From contig DKKO01000004.1 in the NCBI GenBank assembly GCA_002455275.1, positions 133,811 through 197,810 of the forward strand: a stretch of DNA of 64,000 nt, given 5' to 3'. How positions within the stretch are numbered: position 1 is the first letter of the stretch; each line of letters begins with the position of its first letter. This DNA comes from Candidatus Saccharibacteria bacterium UBA6664. GTDB taxonomy: Bacteria > Patescibacteriota > Saccharimonadia > Saccharimonadales > Saccharimonadaceae. Of this stretch, positions 49,976 through 58,607 are shown piece after piece. The notes under the pieces are model-generated. The model was not told where the DNA came from. It saw nothing but the letters and a program-made list of their open reading frames with translations, and ran no database searches. Made by a program: the position numbers and the translations under genes.

Positions 49976-50478
49976 AGTGATCCCTCCATGTACGGAACAG
50001 TGAGAATGGCACGTAGGGAAGCGAGGCCGCGTTTGTACGTGGTTTTGACGTAATTTTTATCCTTGCCAAGCTCGGTCGCTATATCGCCAACAGATTTTTC
50101 TTCAAGCAACCGCTTAGTAATGACCAAACGTTGTTTTTCGGGCAATCGCTCGATGTAAGGGAGTAAGCGATTCCCCACGTCTTTTGCTTCGTCAAAATCG
50201 GCAATTTCATGCTCAACCACACCAGCAAAATCCTCGATGTTTTCAATGTCCACCAAAGCTTGTTGGTATTTTTTGCGCAAAAATTGTAGCCACGTATTTC
50301 TCATAATTCCGTATAAATATTTCTTATTATCTGTAATGGGTTGATGCTCGAGCTGCTCGATAAACAATGTAAACGTTTCCGAAGTTAAATCTTCGGCTGT
50401 GGAGCGGTCTAGGCATTTTATGTAAAAAAATTTGTAGACCTTGTCGACATGTTCATCGTAAAACTGTTCGAGTTTCAA
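49972..50478 (-). CDS. ECF-type RNA polymerase sigma factor
   Basis: About 168 aa with sigma-2 ('FYIKCLDRSTAEDLTSETF', 'YLYGIMRNTWLQFLRKKY') and sigma-4 ('LPEKQRLVITKRLLEEKSVG' plus HTH 'DIATELGKDKNYVKTTYKRG') domains. The start is taken as TTG at 50478, 9 nt behind AGGAGG; an in-frame TTG at 50505 lies upstream of that site. The overlapping PepSY membrane protein probably controls it. Confidence 0.9.
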   Translation of the reverse strand: MKLEQFYDEHVDKVYKFFYIKCLDRSTAEDLTSETFTLFIEQLEHQPITDNKKYLYGIMRNTWLQFLRKKYQQALVDIENIEDFAGVVEHEIADFDEAKDVGNRLLPYIERLPEKQRLVITKRLLEEKSVGDIATELGKDKNYVKTTYKRGLASLRAILTVPYMEGSL

Positions 50479-50622
50479 TATGTTTTCCCTCCTTCTGCTA
50501 TCCAAGTTGCATGGGGGGTACAGTAACGTTCATAAATCTATTGTACAACCTGATACTTTTCCACATATAGCGCCACGAAAAAACTACAACGCTCTATATC
50601 TAGCGCTCATGATTTGTTCGGT

Positions 50623-50631
50623 GCTACAATA
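50623..50631 (+). promoter_or_regulatory. Extended -10 box for leaderless pyrG
   Basis: TGCTACAAT, ending about 7 nt before the pyrG ATG. Confidence 0.55.
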
Positions 50632-50638
50632 AAATCCC

Positions 50639-52237
50639 ATGGAAGAGACAAAAACCCATGGAGCCAAACAGAAATACATATTTATAACCGGGGGTGTACT
50701 CTCTGGGGTAGGAAAAGGCATTACAGCCGCCAGCATAGGCGCTGTATTAAAAGCTCAAGGCTTGGCCGTATCGATACAAAAATGTGACCCGTATCTCAAT
50801 GTAGATGCGGGTTTACTTAATCCCGCGGAACATGGCGAATGTTTTGTGACCAAAGACGGTGCCGAGACCGATCTTGACCTAGGGCATTACGAACGATTTT
50901 TAGACATTGAACTGACGCAAAAAAACGCTACACTTGCTGGTCGGCTGCTGAGTAATTTGATCGCCGAGGAACGCGCCGGCAAAATGCACGGCAAAACGGT
51001 GCAGCTTATTCCGCACCTTACTACAGCAATTCAAAAGTCTATTTTGATTGCAGCCGACGGCAGCGACGTACACATAGTAGAAATTGGTGGCACAGTGGGG
51101 GACTATGAAGGCCTGAGTTTTGTAGAAGCAATTCGTGAATTTGCGCTAAAAGTAGGTCGGGAAAACTGCATGTACGTGCATGTGGTGTATGTGCCATTTA
51201 TTGGAACCAGCAAAGAATTTAAGAGTAAACCAGCCCAAAACGCGCTAAATGACCTACGCGGTTTTGGAATTGTGCCAGATGCCGTGATAGTGCGTACCGA
51301 CAACCCAGCACCAGTTTCGATAGCCAAAAAAATTGCGCTATTTGGCGGTGTGGCTGAAAATTCGGTGCTGATGATGCCAAATGTTGATAGCGTATTTCGC
51401 ATACCGGAAGGTATTGCCGCCAGCGCGCTTATGCAACAGCTGAATCGATTTACCGGCCGAAGCACAAAGCCAGAATTGGGTGGCTGGAAAGATTTGGTAG
51501 CCAGCCAACGCGCTAAAAAAGCTCATACAGCTCGTATAGGCTTAGTGGCAAAGTATATCGACAATGAAGACACCTACATATCAGTACTCGAAGCATTAAA
51601 AGCCGTTGCGTGGGCTGAAAATACCGAGCTTGAAATACAGTGGATTAACGCCGAAACTGCGGGCGAAGAAGATTTTGCCAGTGTAGATGGCCTACTAGTT
51701 CCTGGTGGTTTTGGTAGTAGAGGAATTGAAGGCAAAATCGCCGCGGCGCGCTACGCACTTGACCACGGCAAGCCGTATTTAGGCATTTGCCTGGGCTTGC
51801 AAGTTGGCGTGGTGGCAGCCACCCGAAAAGTTGGTTTGAAACAGGCAAACAGCACTGAATTTGACGCTAAAACCAAGCAGAACGTGGTGTACATAATGGA
51901 AGGGCAGGCGGGCAAAGAATCTACCGGCGGCACAATGCGCCTCGGTGATTACCCAGCTAAACTGAAAAAGGGTTCGAAGATTGCCGAGCTGTATGGAGCC
52001 GACACTGTGACCGAACGCCACAGACACCGCTATGAAGTAAACCAGAAATTTATAAAAGAAATTGAAGCGGGTGGCCTGACTATTTCGGGTACTTCGCCAG
52101 ATGGCAAGCTCGTCGAGTACGTGGAGGGCACAGATCATCCGTATTTTGTAGCTACACAGGCGCACCCAGAATTTCGAAGCCGTCCCATGCGTCCGCATCC
52201 ATTGTTCGTGGGGCTAATCCGCGCTAGCAAGCACTAA
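50639..52237 (+). CDS. pyrG: CTP synthase
   Basis: A 532-aa amidoligase converting UTP to CTP with glutamine. The synthetase domain starts 'FITGGVLSGVGKGITAASIG' (P-loop), and 'KCDPYLNVDAG' and 'GGTVGDYEG' follow. The glutaminase domain has the nucleophile in 'YLGICLGLQVG' and the His/Glu pair in 'ATQAHPEFRSRP'. All catalytic residues are visible. It supplies CTP and, through nrdAB, dCTP. Confidence 0.97.
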   Translation: MEETKTHGAKQKYIFITGGVLSGVGKGITAASIGAVLKAQGLAVSIQKCDPYLNVDAGLLNPAEHGECFVTKDGAETDLDLGHYERFLDIELTQKNATLAGRLLSNLIAEERAGKMHGKTVQLIPHLTTAIQKSILIAADGSDVHIVEIGGTVGDYEGLSFVEAIREFALKVGRENCMYVHVVYVPFIGTSKEFKSKPAQNALNDLRGFGIVPDAVIVRTDNPAPVSIAKKIALFGGVAENSVLMMPNVDSVFRIPEGIAASALMQQLNRFTGRSTKPELGGWKDLVASQRAKKAHTARIGLVAKYIDNEDTYISVLEALKAVAWAENTELEIQWINAETAGEEDFASVDGLLVPGGFGSRGIEGKIAAARYALDHGKPYLGICLGLQVGVVAATRKVGLKQANSTEFDAKTKQNVVYIMEGQAGKESTGGTMRLGDYPAKLKKGSKIAELYGADTVTERHRHRYEVNQKFIKEIEAGGLTISGTSPDGKLVEYVEGTDHPYFVATQAHPEFRSRPMRPHPLFVGLIRASKH

Positions 52238-52238
52238 A

Positions 52239-52910
52239 TTACTTCTTCCAGGTTCTCGCGCCACCACGCCGGCTAGTCTTATTGTTGACTGAGCTTGCCC
52301 TGCGATGGCCACCGCGTATCCCAGCTTTCTCTATGCGTTTACTCAGCGATTCAACTGCTTTCGGTGGAGTACCCGTAGACTGTGGGTTGTCTTTCGGCTC
52401 TTTTGAGCCAAAAAGCCGTGGTTGCGACACGATTAATCCTCGATCGATTAAGCTTTGAAGCAGTGTCTCAAAATCATTGTACGGTTTACCGGTTAAAAAG
52501 CTTTTGCCGAAAACCGCTTTGATAATCTCGACTCTACTGAATAGTTCACCTTGATTGCTTGTGAAAAAAGCTAAGATTGCTTCTTCTGTATCGAGGTCGA
52601 TACTCACCTCAGGGGTTTGAGTATTCGCTGATTCGTGAGATGAAACGAGTGCAATTCGAGCAACTGTCGATATGGTCACAGGCATGGTTACGGCGCCAAC
52701 TTCTACTGATTGGTCTAAGTCTTGTAGCATCACAGAGAGCGTGCCGTTAACTTGTTCAACAAATTCAGGGTCGTAATCGCCATGGGCGGTGAGTAGTTGA
52801 ATTAATTCTACGGCCTGTGAACTGAAGCGTCGAAGGCGCTCAACAGCTTGTGGATTTTGGGTGTCGATCTCAATCTGAGTAGACTGGGGTATTGGCTCGG
52901 TAGCAGTCAT
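52239..52910 (-). CDS. Hypothetical protein with winged-helix-like middle region
   Basis: About 223 aa. The first part is helical and acidic. 'TEEAILAFFTSNQGELFSRVEI' to 'DFETLLQSLIDRGLIV' (about residues 110-160) looks like a winged helix, and the C terminus is a basic tail (RIEKAGIRGGHRRASSVNNK...). This suggests nucleic acid binding but no family is recognised. The ATG at 52910 is preferred to an in-frame start 19 codons upstream that overlaps the opposite promoter. Confidence 0.65.
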   Translation of the reverse strand: MTATEPIPQSTQIEIDTQNPQAVERLRRFSSQAVELIQLLTAHGDYDPEFVEQVNGTLSVMLQDLDQSVEVGAVTMPVTISTVARIALVSSHESANTQTPEVSIDLDTEEAILAFFTSNQGELFSRVEIIKAVFGKSFLTGKPYNDFETLLQSLIDRGLIVSQPRLFGSKEPKDNPQSTGTPPKAVESLSKRIEKAGIRGGHRRASSVNNKTSRRGGARTWKK

Positions 52911-52960
52911 ATTTTGACTATTGTCGCCAAGCTTGCCACAACAGTCAAGCGTAAGAATAA

Positions 52961-52989
52961 TTGACAAAAAAGCTTAAGCGTGATACAAT
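52961..52989 (+). promoter_or_regulatory. Sigma-70 promoter, consensus -35
   Basis: TTGACA (52961-52966), a 17-bp spacer and TGATACAAT (-10 at 52984-52989). Confidence 0.85.
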
Positions 52990-53015
52990 AGAAGAGTAAA
53001 CCTATAAAAACACAT

Positions 53016-53180
53016 ATGGCCGAAGAAAAATTTGACGAATCTACCACGAATCTCGACGACATAAGCGTGCTTCGCGTGCTTATGCACACCATTCACGGCA
53101 TTAGCCCTGTATCTAGCTTGCAATACGAACTTGCGCCGATAGAAGACGAAACTGGCGCAGACGTAAGCTATGCCGAATAA
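53016..53180 (+). CDS. 54-aa acidic hypothetical protein
   Basis: MAEEKFDESTTNLDDISVLR begins a short acidic protein with one helical, hydrophobic middle (VLRVLMHTIHGISPVSSL). It follows a near-perfect promoter and ends 32 bp before argS. No family recognised and no clear ribosome binding site (CCTATAAAAACACAT precedes the ATG). Confidence 0.6.
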   Translation: MAEEKFDESTTNLDDISVLRVLMHTIHGISPVSSLQYELAPIEDETGADVSYAE

Positions 53181-53195
53181 CCACCTCTGGTAATC

Positions 53196-53204
53196 TGCTA
53201 TACT
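53196..53204 (+). promoter_or_regulatory. Extended -10 box for leaderless argS
   Basis: TGCTATACT, ending 8 nt before the ATG at 53213. Confidence 0.5.
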
Positions 53205-53212
53205 AGCTACAG

Positions 53213-54871
53213 ATGAACGAAGTAATTGCTGAATATATTCAGAAACGACTCGGCGAGGACGTGCAGGTGCAACTCACACGCCCTGAGCCACAATTTGGTG
53301 ACTATAGCACCAACGTGGCATTGCAGCTGGCAAAAATGCTGGCGCGAAACCCGCGAGAAATCGCCGAAGAAGTAGCCGCAAGTTTGCGTGAAAACCCCGG
53401 CGTGAAGGAAGTAACTATCGCCGGCCCAGGCTTTATAAACCTATGGCTGCACGATGATGCTCTGCTGGAGCTTGCGACGCGTGAACCAGCGCGTCCGCTT
53501 GAGGGCCAAAACGTGGTTGCGGAGTATTCAGACCCGAACCCATTTAAAGTACTGCATGCTGGGCACCTGTACACAACGGTGATGGGTGATGCAATATCTC
53601 GACTGGTAGAAGCAGCTGGCGCGACGGTGCATCGGGTGAATTTTGGTGGTGATGTAGGCAGGCACGTGGCTATGAACATGTGGGCGATACTGCAGGCGCT
53701 TGGTGGTGAAAACCCGGAGAAGCTTAATGATGTAGACGAAGATTTGCATGCTCGCGCAGCGTGGCTGAGTGCACGGTATGTAGAAGGCAACAGCGCGTTT
53801 GAAACAGACGATTCAGCAAAGGAAGCAATACTCGAGCTGAACAAACGAGTGTATCAACTCCATGCCGACGACGACCATGATTCAGCGTTTGCACAAATAT
53901 ATTGGACATGTAGGCAATGGAGCTATGATTATTTTGATTTGTTCTATAAAGAACTGCAGGTAAAACCGTTTGAAAAATATTATCCTGAAAGTGTCACGAC
54001 TCCAACAGGGGTAGAAACGGTGCAGCGCGAGCTAGAAAATGGTATATACCAGACGAGCGACGGAGCGGTAGTATTTAAAGGTGAAGACTACGGCTTGCAC
54101 ACGCGAGTATTTATAAATTCTGAAGGCCTACCGACCTACGAAGCAAAAGACGTTGGGCTGATAATGCAGAAGTGGCGCGATTATCATTTTGATCAGTCGA
54201 TTATTATTACCGGTAACGATATTGAACAATACATGAAGGTAGTGCAAAAAAGTATTGAACAATTTGAGCCGGAACTAGTAGCGCGTAGTACTCACTTGAC
54301 GCACGGCAACTTAAAACTAGCTGGTGGCAAGAAGATGAGCAGCCGAAAGGGCACAGTACTGCTAGCACTAGATGTACTTGGCGCAGCTCGCGAAGCACAG
54401 GCCGAACAGCATGGCGAGCACAACGAAGATGCAGTGCTAGGAGCAGTAAAGTACGCCTTTTTGCAAAACCGAATTGGTGGCGATATTGTATATAATCCTG
54501 AAACATCGGTGAGCCTTACTGGCAACTCTGGCCCGTATTTGCAGTACGCACATGCGAGGGCGTGCAGTATTGTGGCGAAAGCTTCAAAAGAGGCCACAAA
54601 GCCAACTATGCTACAAGAAACTGAACGTGCGTTGGCAGTGAAGCTTGGTGAATATGCTGAAGCCGTAGAAACGGCCACCAAAAATCTGATGCCGCACCTG
54701 CTGTGTAACTATTTGTACGAACTAGCCCAAAGCTTTAACCGTTTTTACGAATCATCACGAATTATTGACGACGAACGCGAAGCCGAGCGATTATATCTTG
54801 CCGTGCGTTACCGTGATGTCTTGGCTGAAGGCTTAGGTTTGCTGGGCATCGCCGCGCCCGAAAAACTATAA
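53213..54871 (+). CDS. argS: Arginyl-tRNA synthetase
   Basis: A 552-aa class I synthetase. The N-terminal Add-1 domain, the HIGH-type 'HAGHLYTTVMGDAISRL', 'VNFGGDVGRHV', the KMSKS-type 'GKKMSSRKG' (a true MSSRKG loop, as in many ArgRS) and the C-terminal anticodon-binding DALR domain ('LPHLLCNYLYELAQSFNRFY' region) are visible. It charges tRNA-Arg. Length is normal. Confidence 0.96.
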   Translation: MNEVIAEYIQKRLGEDVQVQLTRPEPQFGDYSTNVALQLAKMLARNPREIAEEVAASLRENPGVKEVTIAGPGFINLWLHDDALLELATREPARPLEGQNVVAEYSDPNPFKVLHAGHLYTTVMGDAISRLVEAAGATVHRVNFGGDVGRHVAMNMWAILQALGGENPEKLNDVDEDLHARAAWLSARYVEGNSAFETDDSAKEAILELNKRVYQLHADDDHDSAFAQIYWTCRQWSYDYFDLFYKELQVKPFEKYYPESVTTPTGVETVQRELENGIYQTSDGAVVFKGEDYGLHTRVFINSEGLPTYEAKDVGLIMQKWRDYHFDQSIIITGNDIEQYMKVVQKSIEQFEPELVARSTHLTHGNLKLAGGKKMSSRKGTVLLALDVLGAAREAQAEQHGEHNEDAVLGAVKYAFLQNRIGGDIVYNPETSVSLTGNSGPYLQYAHARACSIVAKASKEATKPTMLQETERALAVKLGEYAEAVETATKNLMPHLLCNYLYELAQSFNRFYESSRIIDDEREAERLYLAVRYRDVLAEGLGLLGIAAPEKL

Positions 54872-55015
54872 GCTTGAAAAACATCAACGCAGAGGGTACC
54901 ATAGAGCCAGGACTAACAGCCATGACGTATCACACAGTACAAACCAGTCAAAATTTGATTATTGTGCTCTTTGATACGCCCTCGGCCGGGTAGTTTCGTC
55001 GTTTCGACCAACAAC

Positions 55016-55050
55016 ATCGCCGAGGATCACTCCCCGGCGATTTTCGTTTC
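55016..55050 (+). terminator. Hairpin with T-rich tail after argS / in the leader of the next cassette
   Basis: ATCGCCG (55016-55022) pairs with CGGCGAT (55035-55041) and runs into TTTTCGTTTC. It may terminate argS or attenuate the downstream GC-rich ORF. A GTTTC/GAAAC mini-hairpin follows. Confidence 0.5.
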
Positions 55051-55113
55051 TGGAAACGGCATGCATGACGGAAGGCGCCATCCGCGCACATCACAATTCA
55101 CCAGGAGGATGTT

Positions 55114-55362
55114 TTGCCCAGAACGCGCAACAACAAGCGTCGGGAGTGGCGCGGCCACTCGTGCGTCGATCGCCACGTGGCGACGGTGCTGGGGCAGGGT
55201 ACGCCCTACCAGGACGACATGTCGGCACCAGACTTCTTCGGCATGGACCCGGCGAAGGCTCGGGAACTGGCGGCTGCGCTTGAGCGCGGCACCGTCGAAG
55301 GCGTCCTCGACTGTCGGCCCCTTACCGAGGGCTCGACGGTCAAGGTATACACACTGGCCTGA
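55114..55362 (+). CDS. 82-aa basic protein in a GC-rich cassette
   Basis: Start TTG lies 4 nt after AGGAGGATG-like sequence (AGGAGG at 55102-55107). The N terminus is strongly basic (MPRTRNNKRREWRGHSCVDR), followed by 'MSAPDFFGMDPAKARELAAALERG', an acidic-helical region. GC-rich third positions contrast with argS and mscL on both sides. A strong hairpin follows. No family recognised; nucleic acid binding is possible from the basic head. Confidence 0.65.
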   Translation: MPRTRNNKRREWRGHSCVDRHVATVLGQGTPYQDDMSAPDFFGMDPAKARELAAALERGTVEGVLDCRPLTEGSTVKVYTLA

Positions 55363-55402
55363 ACGGCTGATTGCTGCCCACCATTGCAGCAGTCATCCTC
55401 CA

Positions 55403-55446
55403 CCGAGGGGCGGTCTACGCGGCGATCCCGCATGACCGCCCCTCGG
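55403..55446 (+). terminator. GC-rich hairpin ending the cassette
   Basis: CCGAGGGGCGGT (55403-55414) pairs perfectly with ACCGCCCCTCGG (55435-55446), 12 bp; the loop holds a smaller ATGCGGG-type element. No long T-run follows. Confidence 0.7.
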
Positions 55447-55466
55447 GGCAACCAACTAAAAAATAG

Positions 55467-55475
55467 TGATATAAT
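55467..55475 (+). promoter_or_regulatory. Extended -10 box for mscL
   Basis: TGATATAAT about 34 nt before the mscL ATG; AAGGAG serves as ribosome binding site. Confidence 0.65.
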
Positions 55476-55508
55476 TTTGCTGTAACAACTAACAAGGAGT
55501 GTGTGAAG

Positions 55509-55838
55509 ATGGCAAAAGCAAAAACTTTTATGAGCGAATTCGTCGATTTTGTTCGTGAACAAGGTGTCGTGGGACTGGCTGTAGGTTTGGCTATTGGTAC
55601 TGCTGCTGGAGGCACGGTACAAGTATTGGTAAAGAATTTGATTGACCCACTTGTAGCTCTTATGACGCAAGGCGTAGACCTAAGCAGCCTTACTTGGACA
55701 GTAGAGGTAGGTAACGGCAAGGCGGTATTTGGTTGGGGAGCAGTGTTAAGCTCTGTAATAACCCTGCTTGCGACGGCATTTGTCATTTACTGGGTTGTGC
55801 ACGTTGCAAAACTCGACAAAATGGACAAGAAAAAATAG
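55509..55838 (+). CDS. mscL: Large-conductance mechanosensitive channel MscL
   Basis: A 109-aa channel that opens under membrane tension to release solutes on osmotic downshock. 'FMSEFVDFVREQGVVGLAVG' corresponds to the N-terminal helix and start of helix 1, 'LIDPLVALM' follows it, and 'VLSSVITLLATAFVIYWVVH' is helix 2. Shorter C terminus than E. coli (ends KLDKMDKKK), with the cytoplasmic bundle reduced. Confidence 0.92.
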   Translation: MAKAKTFMSEFVDFVREQGVVGLAVGLAIGTAAGGTVQVLVKNLIDPLVALMTQGVDLSSLTWTVEVGNGKAVFGWGAVLSSVITLLATAFVIYWVVHVAKLDKMDKKK

Positions 55839-55858
55839 TCACCACTATACTATATGTT

Positions 55859-55881
55859 AAAACCCCGATATTCGGGGTTTT
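55859..55881. terminator. mscL terminator
   Basis: AAAACCCCGA-TAT-TCGGGGTTTT, perfect 10-bp hairpin with A- and T-runs. Confidence 0.9.
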
Positions 55882-55944
55882 AGATTGCCTAAATGCTTTA
55901 CTTTGTATAGTAAACTGACGTACAATAGGCATATAAGGAGGCGC

Positions 55945-56502
55945 ATGAAAATAGCAGTAATTGTAGGTACGACAAGACAGGGAAGAGTAACGCCAAAGCT
56001 GGCAAAGTGGGTAGAAACCAAGCTTCGCGAAAAGCACGACGATGTAGAGCTGCTTGATTTGGCAGAGTATGACATGCCACTATTACCCGAAGCACCATGG
56101 ACGCCAAACCGCACATTGAGTGAGGGAGCAAAACAATGGCTAGAAGCGCTTGAGAACGCCGATGGCTATATGTTTGTGACGGCGGAATACAACCACGGGT
56201 TGCCGGCCGTGCTCAAAAATGCGCTTGATTATACTAATGGTCAGCTAAATCGAAAGCCAGCTGGGATTGTGAGTCATGGAGTTGTGGGCGGTGCGAGAGC
56301 GAACGAACACTTACGCATGGTACTAGCAAGCAAAATCGGTGTGGCTGTGTTACCAGACACGGTAACCTTCCATGGTCATGTTGATGGTAGCGTTAATGAT
56401 GATGGCAGTTTGGCCGAAGAGGCTGAAAAAAACAATGCCGATCTTGATAGGCATATCGATGACTTGCTTTGGTATACGCAGGCGCTAAAAGAAGCTCGCT
56501 AG
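55945..56502 (+). CDS. NADPH-dependent FMN reductase family protein
   Basis: A 185-aa flavodoxin-like protein. 'VIVGTTRQGRVTPKLAKWV' binds the FMN phosphate, and 'GYMFVTAEYNHGLPAVLKNALDY' is the family signature (PEYNxS/G type). Members reduce FMN, quinones or azo dyes with NADPH. AAGGAGG lies just upstream of the ATG. It may generate reduced flavin, for example for the Mn/Fe cofactor, but this is only speculation. Confidence 0.9.
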   Translation: MKIAVIVGTTRQGRVTPKLAKWVETKLREKHDDVELLDLAEYDMPLLPEAPWTPNRTLSEGAKQWLEALENADGYMFVTAEYNHGLPAVLKNALDYTNGQLNRKPAGIVSHGVVGGARANEHLRMVLASKIGVAVLPDTVTFHGHVDGSVNDDGSLAEEAEKNNADLDRHIDDLLWYTQALKEAR

Positions 56503-56505
56503 GAG

Positions 56506-56511
56506 TATACT
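56506..56511 (+). promoter_or_regulatory. -10 box for leaderless gdhA
   Basis: TATACT lies 6 nt before the ATG at 56518. Confidence 0.6.
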
Positions 56512-56517
56512 AGGCCT

Positions 56518-57702
56518 ATGAATATGCTAGAAAGCGCGCAGGCGTTGATACAACGCTCGGCAAAACATTTGGGGTTAAAAGAAGCTGAAATAGAAGCCTT
56601 TATTTCGCCAGTGGCGGAGCACGACTTTGAGATAACCGTTGATGACATTACGCATCACGCCTACCGGATTCAACACAACAATAAGCGCGGGCCATTTAAA
56701 GGCGGGATTCGTTTTCACCCGCATGTTGATAAAGCAGAAGTGCGTGCTTTGGCAACATTGATGAGTATTAAAGGTGCGGCGGTAAACATACCCATGGGTG
56801 GTGGCAAAGGTGGCGTGGCGTTTGACCCACGTGAGTTTGACGATGCCCATGTTGAAAAAGTCGCTCGTGCATATGTACGAGCGCTTCAAGAACATATTGG
56901 GCCTGATAAAGACGTGCCCGCGCCCGATATGAATACCGATGGTGCGGTGATCGACTGGATGGTAGATGAATACGAGCAGCTAACTGGCGATACAAGTAAG
57001 GCGAGCTTTACTGGCAAAAGTATTGCTGGCGGTGGCTCGGAAGGCCGCGAAGAAGCGACTGGTCGTGGTGGTGTCATAGCACTGCGAGAATACTGCAAAA
57101 AACACGGGCTAAATACTAACGGCTTAAAAGTTGCCGTACAGGGTGTAGGTAACGTAGGATTTTATTTCGCGAAAATTGCTGAAACGGAGCTTGGAGTAAG
57201 CGTTGTAGCGGCTGCCAACTCGAAAGTGATGAAATACAATACTGAAGGCTTGGGCTTTGGCGATAAGGTGTTTTCGCGACATATTATGGACGAGCTGAAC
57301 GGCGAGATTCGCCCGAGTAATGATATTATTCAGGCCGATGTGGACGTATTGGTATTCGCAGCGTTGGGCGAGGTAATCGATACCGAAAACCAGGCTGAAA
57401 TTCAGGCAGATATTGTGCTAGAACTAGCCAATGGTCCGGTGGATGATGAGGCTTTGCAACAAATTGAAGCTCGCAATGTGCGAGTAATTCCCGACGTGAT
57501 AGCCAATGCTGGCGGTGTGATTGTGAGCTACCTAGAATGGCTGCAAAACCGCGAAGGTGAGCACTGGGGCGAGGCACGCGTAAATGCCAAACTTGATGAG
57601 ATTTTGACAAGTGCAATGAGCGACGCCATGAAGCGGGCAGAAAGCGACGGGGTGTTGCTAAAGGAAGCAGCATTCGTAATCGCCTTGGAGCGATTGGTAT
57701 GA
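56518..57702 (+). CDS. Glu/Leu/Phe/Val dehydrogenase (glutamate dehydrogenase type)
   Basis: A 394-aa NAD(P)-dependent amino acid dehydrogenase. 'GPFKGGIRFHPHVDKAEVRA', 'PMGGGKGGVAFDP' (catalytic Lys loop), 'PAPDMNTDG', and the Rossmann block 'VAVQGVGNVGFYFAKIAE' fit GdhA. It interconverts glutamate and 2-oxoglutarate plus ammonia, probably catabolic in a host-dependent cell. Overlaps msrB by ATGA. Confidence 0.92.
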   Translation: MNMLESAQALIQRSAKHLGLKEAEIEAFISPVAEHDFEITVDDITHHAYRIQHNNKRGPFKGGIRFHPHVDKAEVRALATLMSIKGAAVNIPMGGGKGGVAFDPREFDDAHVEKVARAYVRALQEHIGPDKDVPAPDMNTDGAVIDWMVDEYEQLTGDTSKASFTGKSIAGGGSEGREEATGRGGVIALREYCKKHGLNTNGLKVAVQGVGNVGFYFAKIAETELGVSVVAAANSKVMKYNTEGLGFGDKVFSRHIMDELNGEIRPSNDIIQADVDVLVFAALGEVIDTENQAEIQADIVLELANGPVDDEALQQIEARNVRVIPDVIANAGGVIVSYLEWLQNREGEHWGEARVNAKLDEILTSAMSDAMKRAESDGVLLKEAAFVIALERLV

Positions 57703-58088
57703 GCGACGACTGGAAAGACAAATTAACACCTGAGCAGTACCATGTACTGCGTGAGCAGGGCACCGAGCGGCCAGGTTCTGGCAAATACGTGCTGCCACCA
57801 AATGAAGATGGTGTGTATACCTGCGTGGCGTGTGGAAATGAATTATTTAAAGCTGATGACCAATACGAATCAACCACACCAGGGTTAGTGGGCTGGCCAA
57901 GTTTCTCTGAAATTGCCAAGAACGACGCGGTGGAGCTGCGAGACGATGATAGCCTGGGTATGCACAGAACTGAAGTAGTGTGCAAACAATGTGGCGGACA
58001 TTTGGGACATTTGTTTCCAGACGATTCATCGCCAAATGGGCAACATTACTGTATAAATTCGGTGTGTTTGAACTTCAATAAAAAATAA
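57699..58088 (+). CDS. msrB: Peptide methionine-R-sulfoxide reductase B
   Basis: A 129-aa MsrB. Two zinc-type CxxC pairs ('YTCVACGNELF' and 'VVCKQCGGHLGHLF'), 'GWPSFSEI' and the catalytic Cys in 'HYCINSVCLNF' are present. It reduces the R-epimer of methionine sulfoxide. Its start lies inside the dehydrogenase gene. Confidence 0.95.
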   Translation: MSDDWKDKLTPEQYHVLREQGTERPGSGKYVLPPNEDGVYTCVACGNELFKADDQYESTTPGLVGWPSFSEIAKNDAVELRDDDSLGMHRTEVVCKQCGGHLGHLFPDDSSPNGQHYCINSVCLNFNKK

Positions 58089-58108
58089 CCCTTCAAAAGG
58101 GCGGTCGG

Positions 58109-58143
58109 GGCGCACCGCGGAGGAACTTCCTCCGCGGTGCGCC
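58109..58143. terminator. 17-bp perfect hairpin, GC-rich cassette end
   Basis: GGCGCACCGCGGAGGAA pairs with TTCCTCCGCGGTGCGCC almost without loop. On the minus strand a T-rich tail (CCCTTTTGAAGGGTTATTTTT) follows; a small CCCTT/AAGGG hairpin there serves msrB. Confidence 0.8.
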
Positions 58144-58152
58144 GGTTGGACG

Positions 58153-58527
58153 TCAGCCGATCGGCAGCGGGTACTGCCGGCCGTGGGCGCGGCCCTCGGG
58201 GCTCACCGAGTTGTTGCCGGAGCTCTCGCGCCACCGAGCCAGGGCACTCTTGCCCTTGTCGGTGAGGCGCAGGCCGGCCTGCGGCGAGAAGCGCACCAGG
58301 CCCACCGTCTTGGCGGCCCCGATGGTCATCTTCATGCGGGCCTCGCGCCGGTTGACGCTGCGGGCCAGCTTCCTGCCGCGGTGAAGACGAGAGGCGCACT
58401 CACGTGCGGCCGCGGCCTCACTGTCGGCGGGAATGCACCCGTCCTCGCTGGTGTCGATGATGGCCAGCAGGCGGGGCAGGGCCCAGGCGATCAGGCTGTT
58501 TTTGTGATGGAGCACGTCCTGAGACAA
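58153..58527 (-). CDS. 124-aa basic protein in a GC-rich cassette
   Basis: Start TTG lies 6 nt after GGAAGGA. The protein is Arg/Ala-rich with 'MTIGAAKTVGLVRFSPQAGL' and 'RLTDKGKSALARWRES', which resembles the end of a winged-helix domain (PadR/MarR-like C-terminal wing). A DNA-binding regulator is plausible, not secure. Third positions are almost all G or C. It has its own promoter and hairpin terminator. Confidence 0.65.
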   Translation of the reverse strand: MSQDVLHHKNSLIAWALPRLLAIIDTSEDGCIPADSEAAAARECASRLHRGRKLARSVNRREARMKMTIGAAKTVGLVRFSPQAGLRLTDKGKSALARWRESSGNNSVSPEGRAHGRQYPLPIG

Positions 58528-58554
58528 AGTGGTTCCTTCCGTCGCAACCTACCT

Positions 58555-58568
58555 CCAGCGGACGCTGG
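58555..58568 (-). other. Leader hairpin of the GC-rich cassette
   Basis: CCAGCG-GA-CGCTGG in the 5' leader of the 124-aa gene, with GGAGGTAGG between hairpin and ribosome binding site. Confidence 0.5.
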
Positions 58569-58578
58569 CGGTGTTTTC

Positions 58579-58607
58579 TTTATACAATAAAACATGATAT
58601 AATGCAA
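58579..58607 (-). promoter_or_regulatory. Sigma-70 promoter of the 124-aa gene
   Basis: Minus strand TTGCAT (58602-58607), a 17-bp spacer and TATAAA (58579-58584). Confidence 0.7.
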
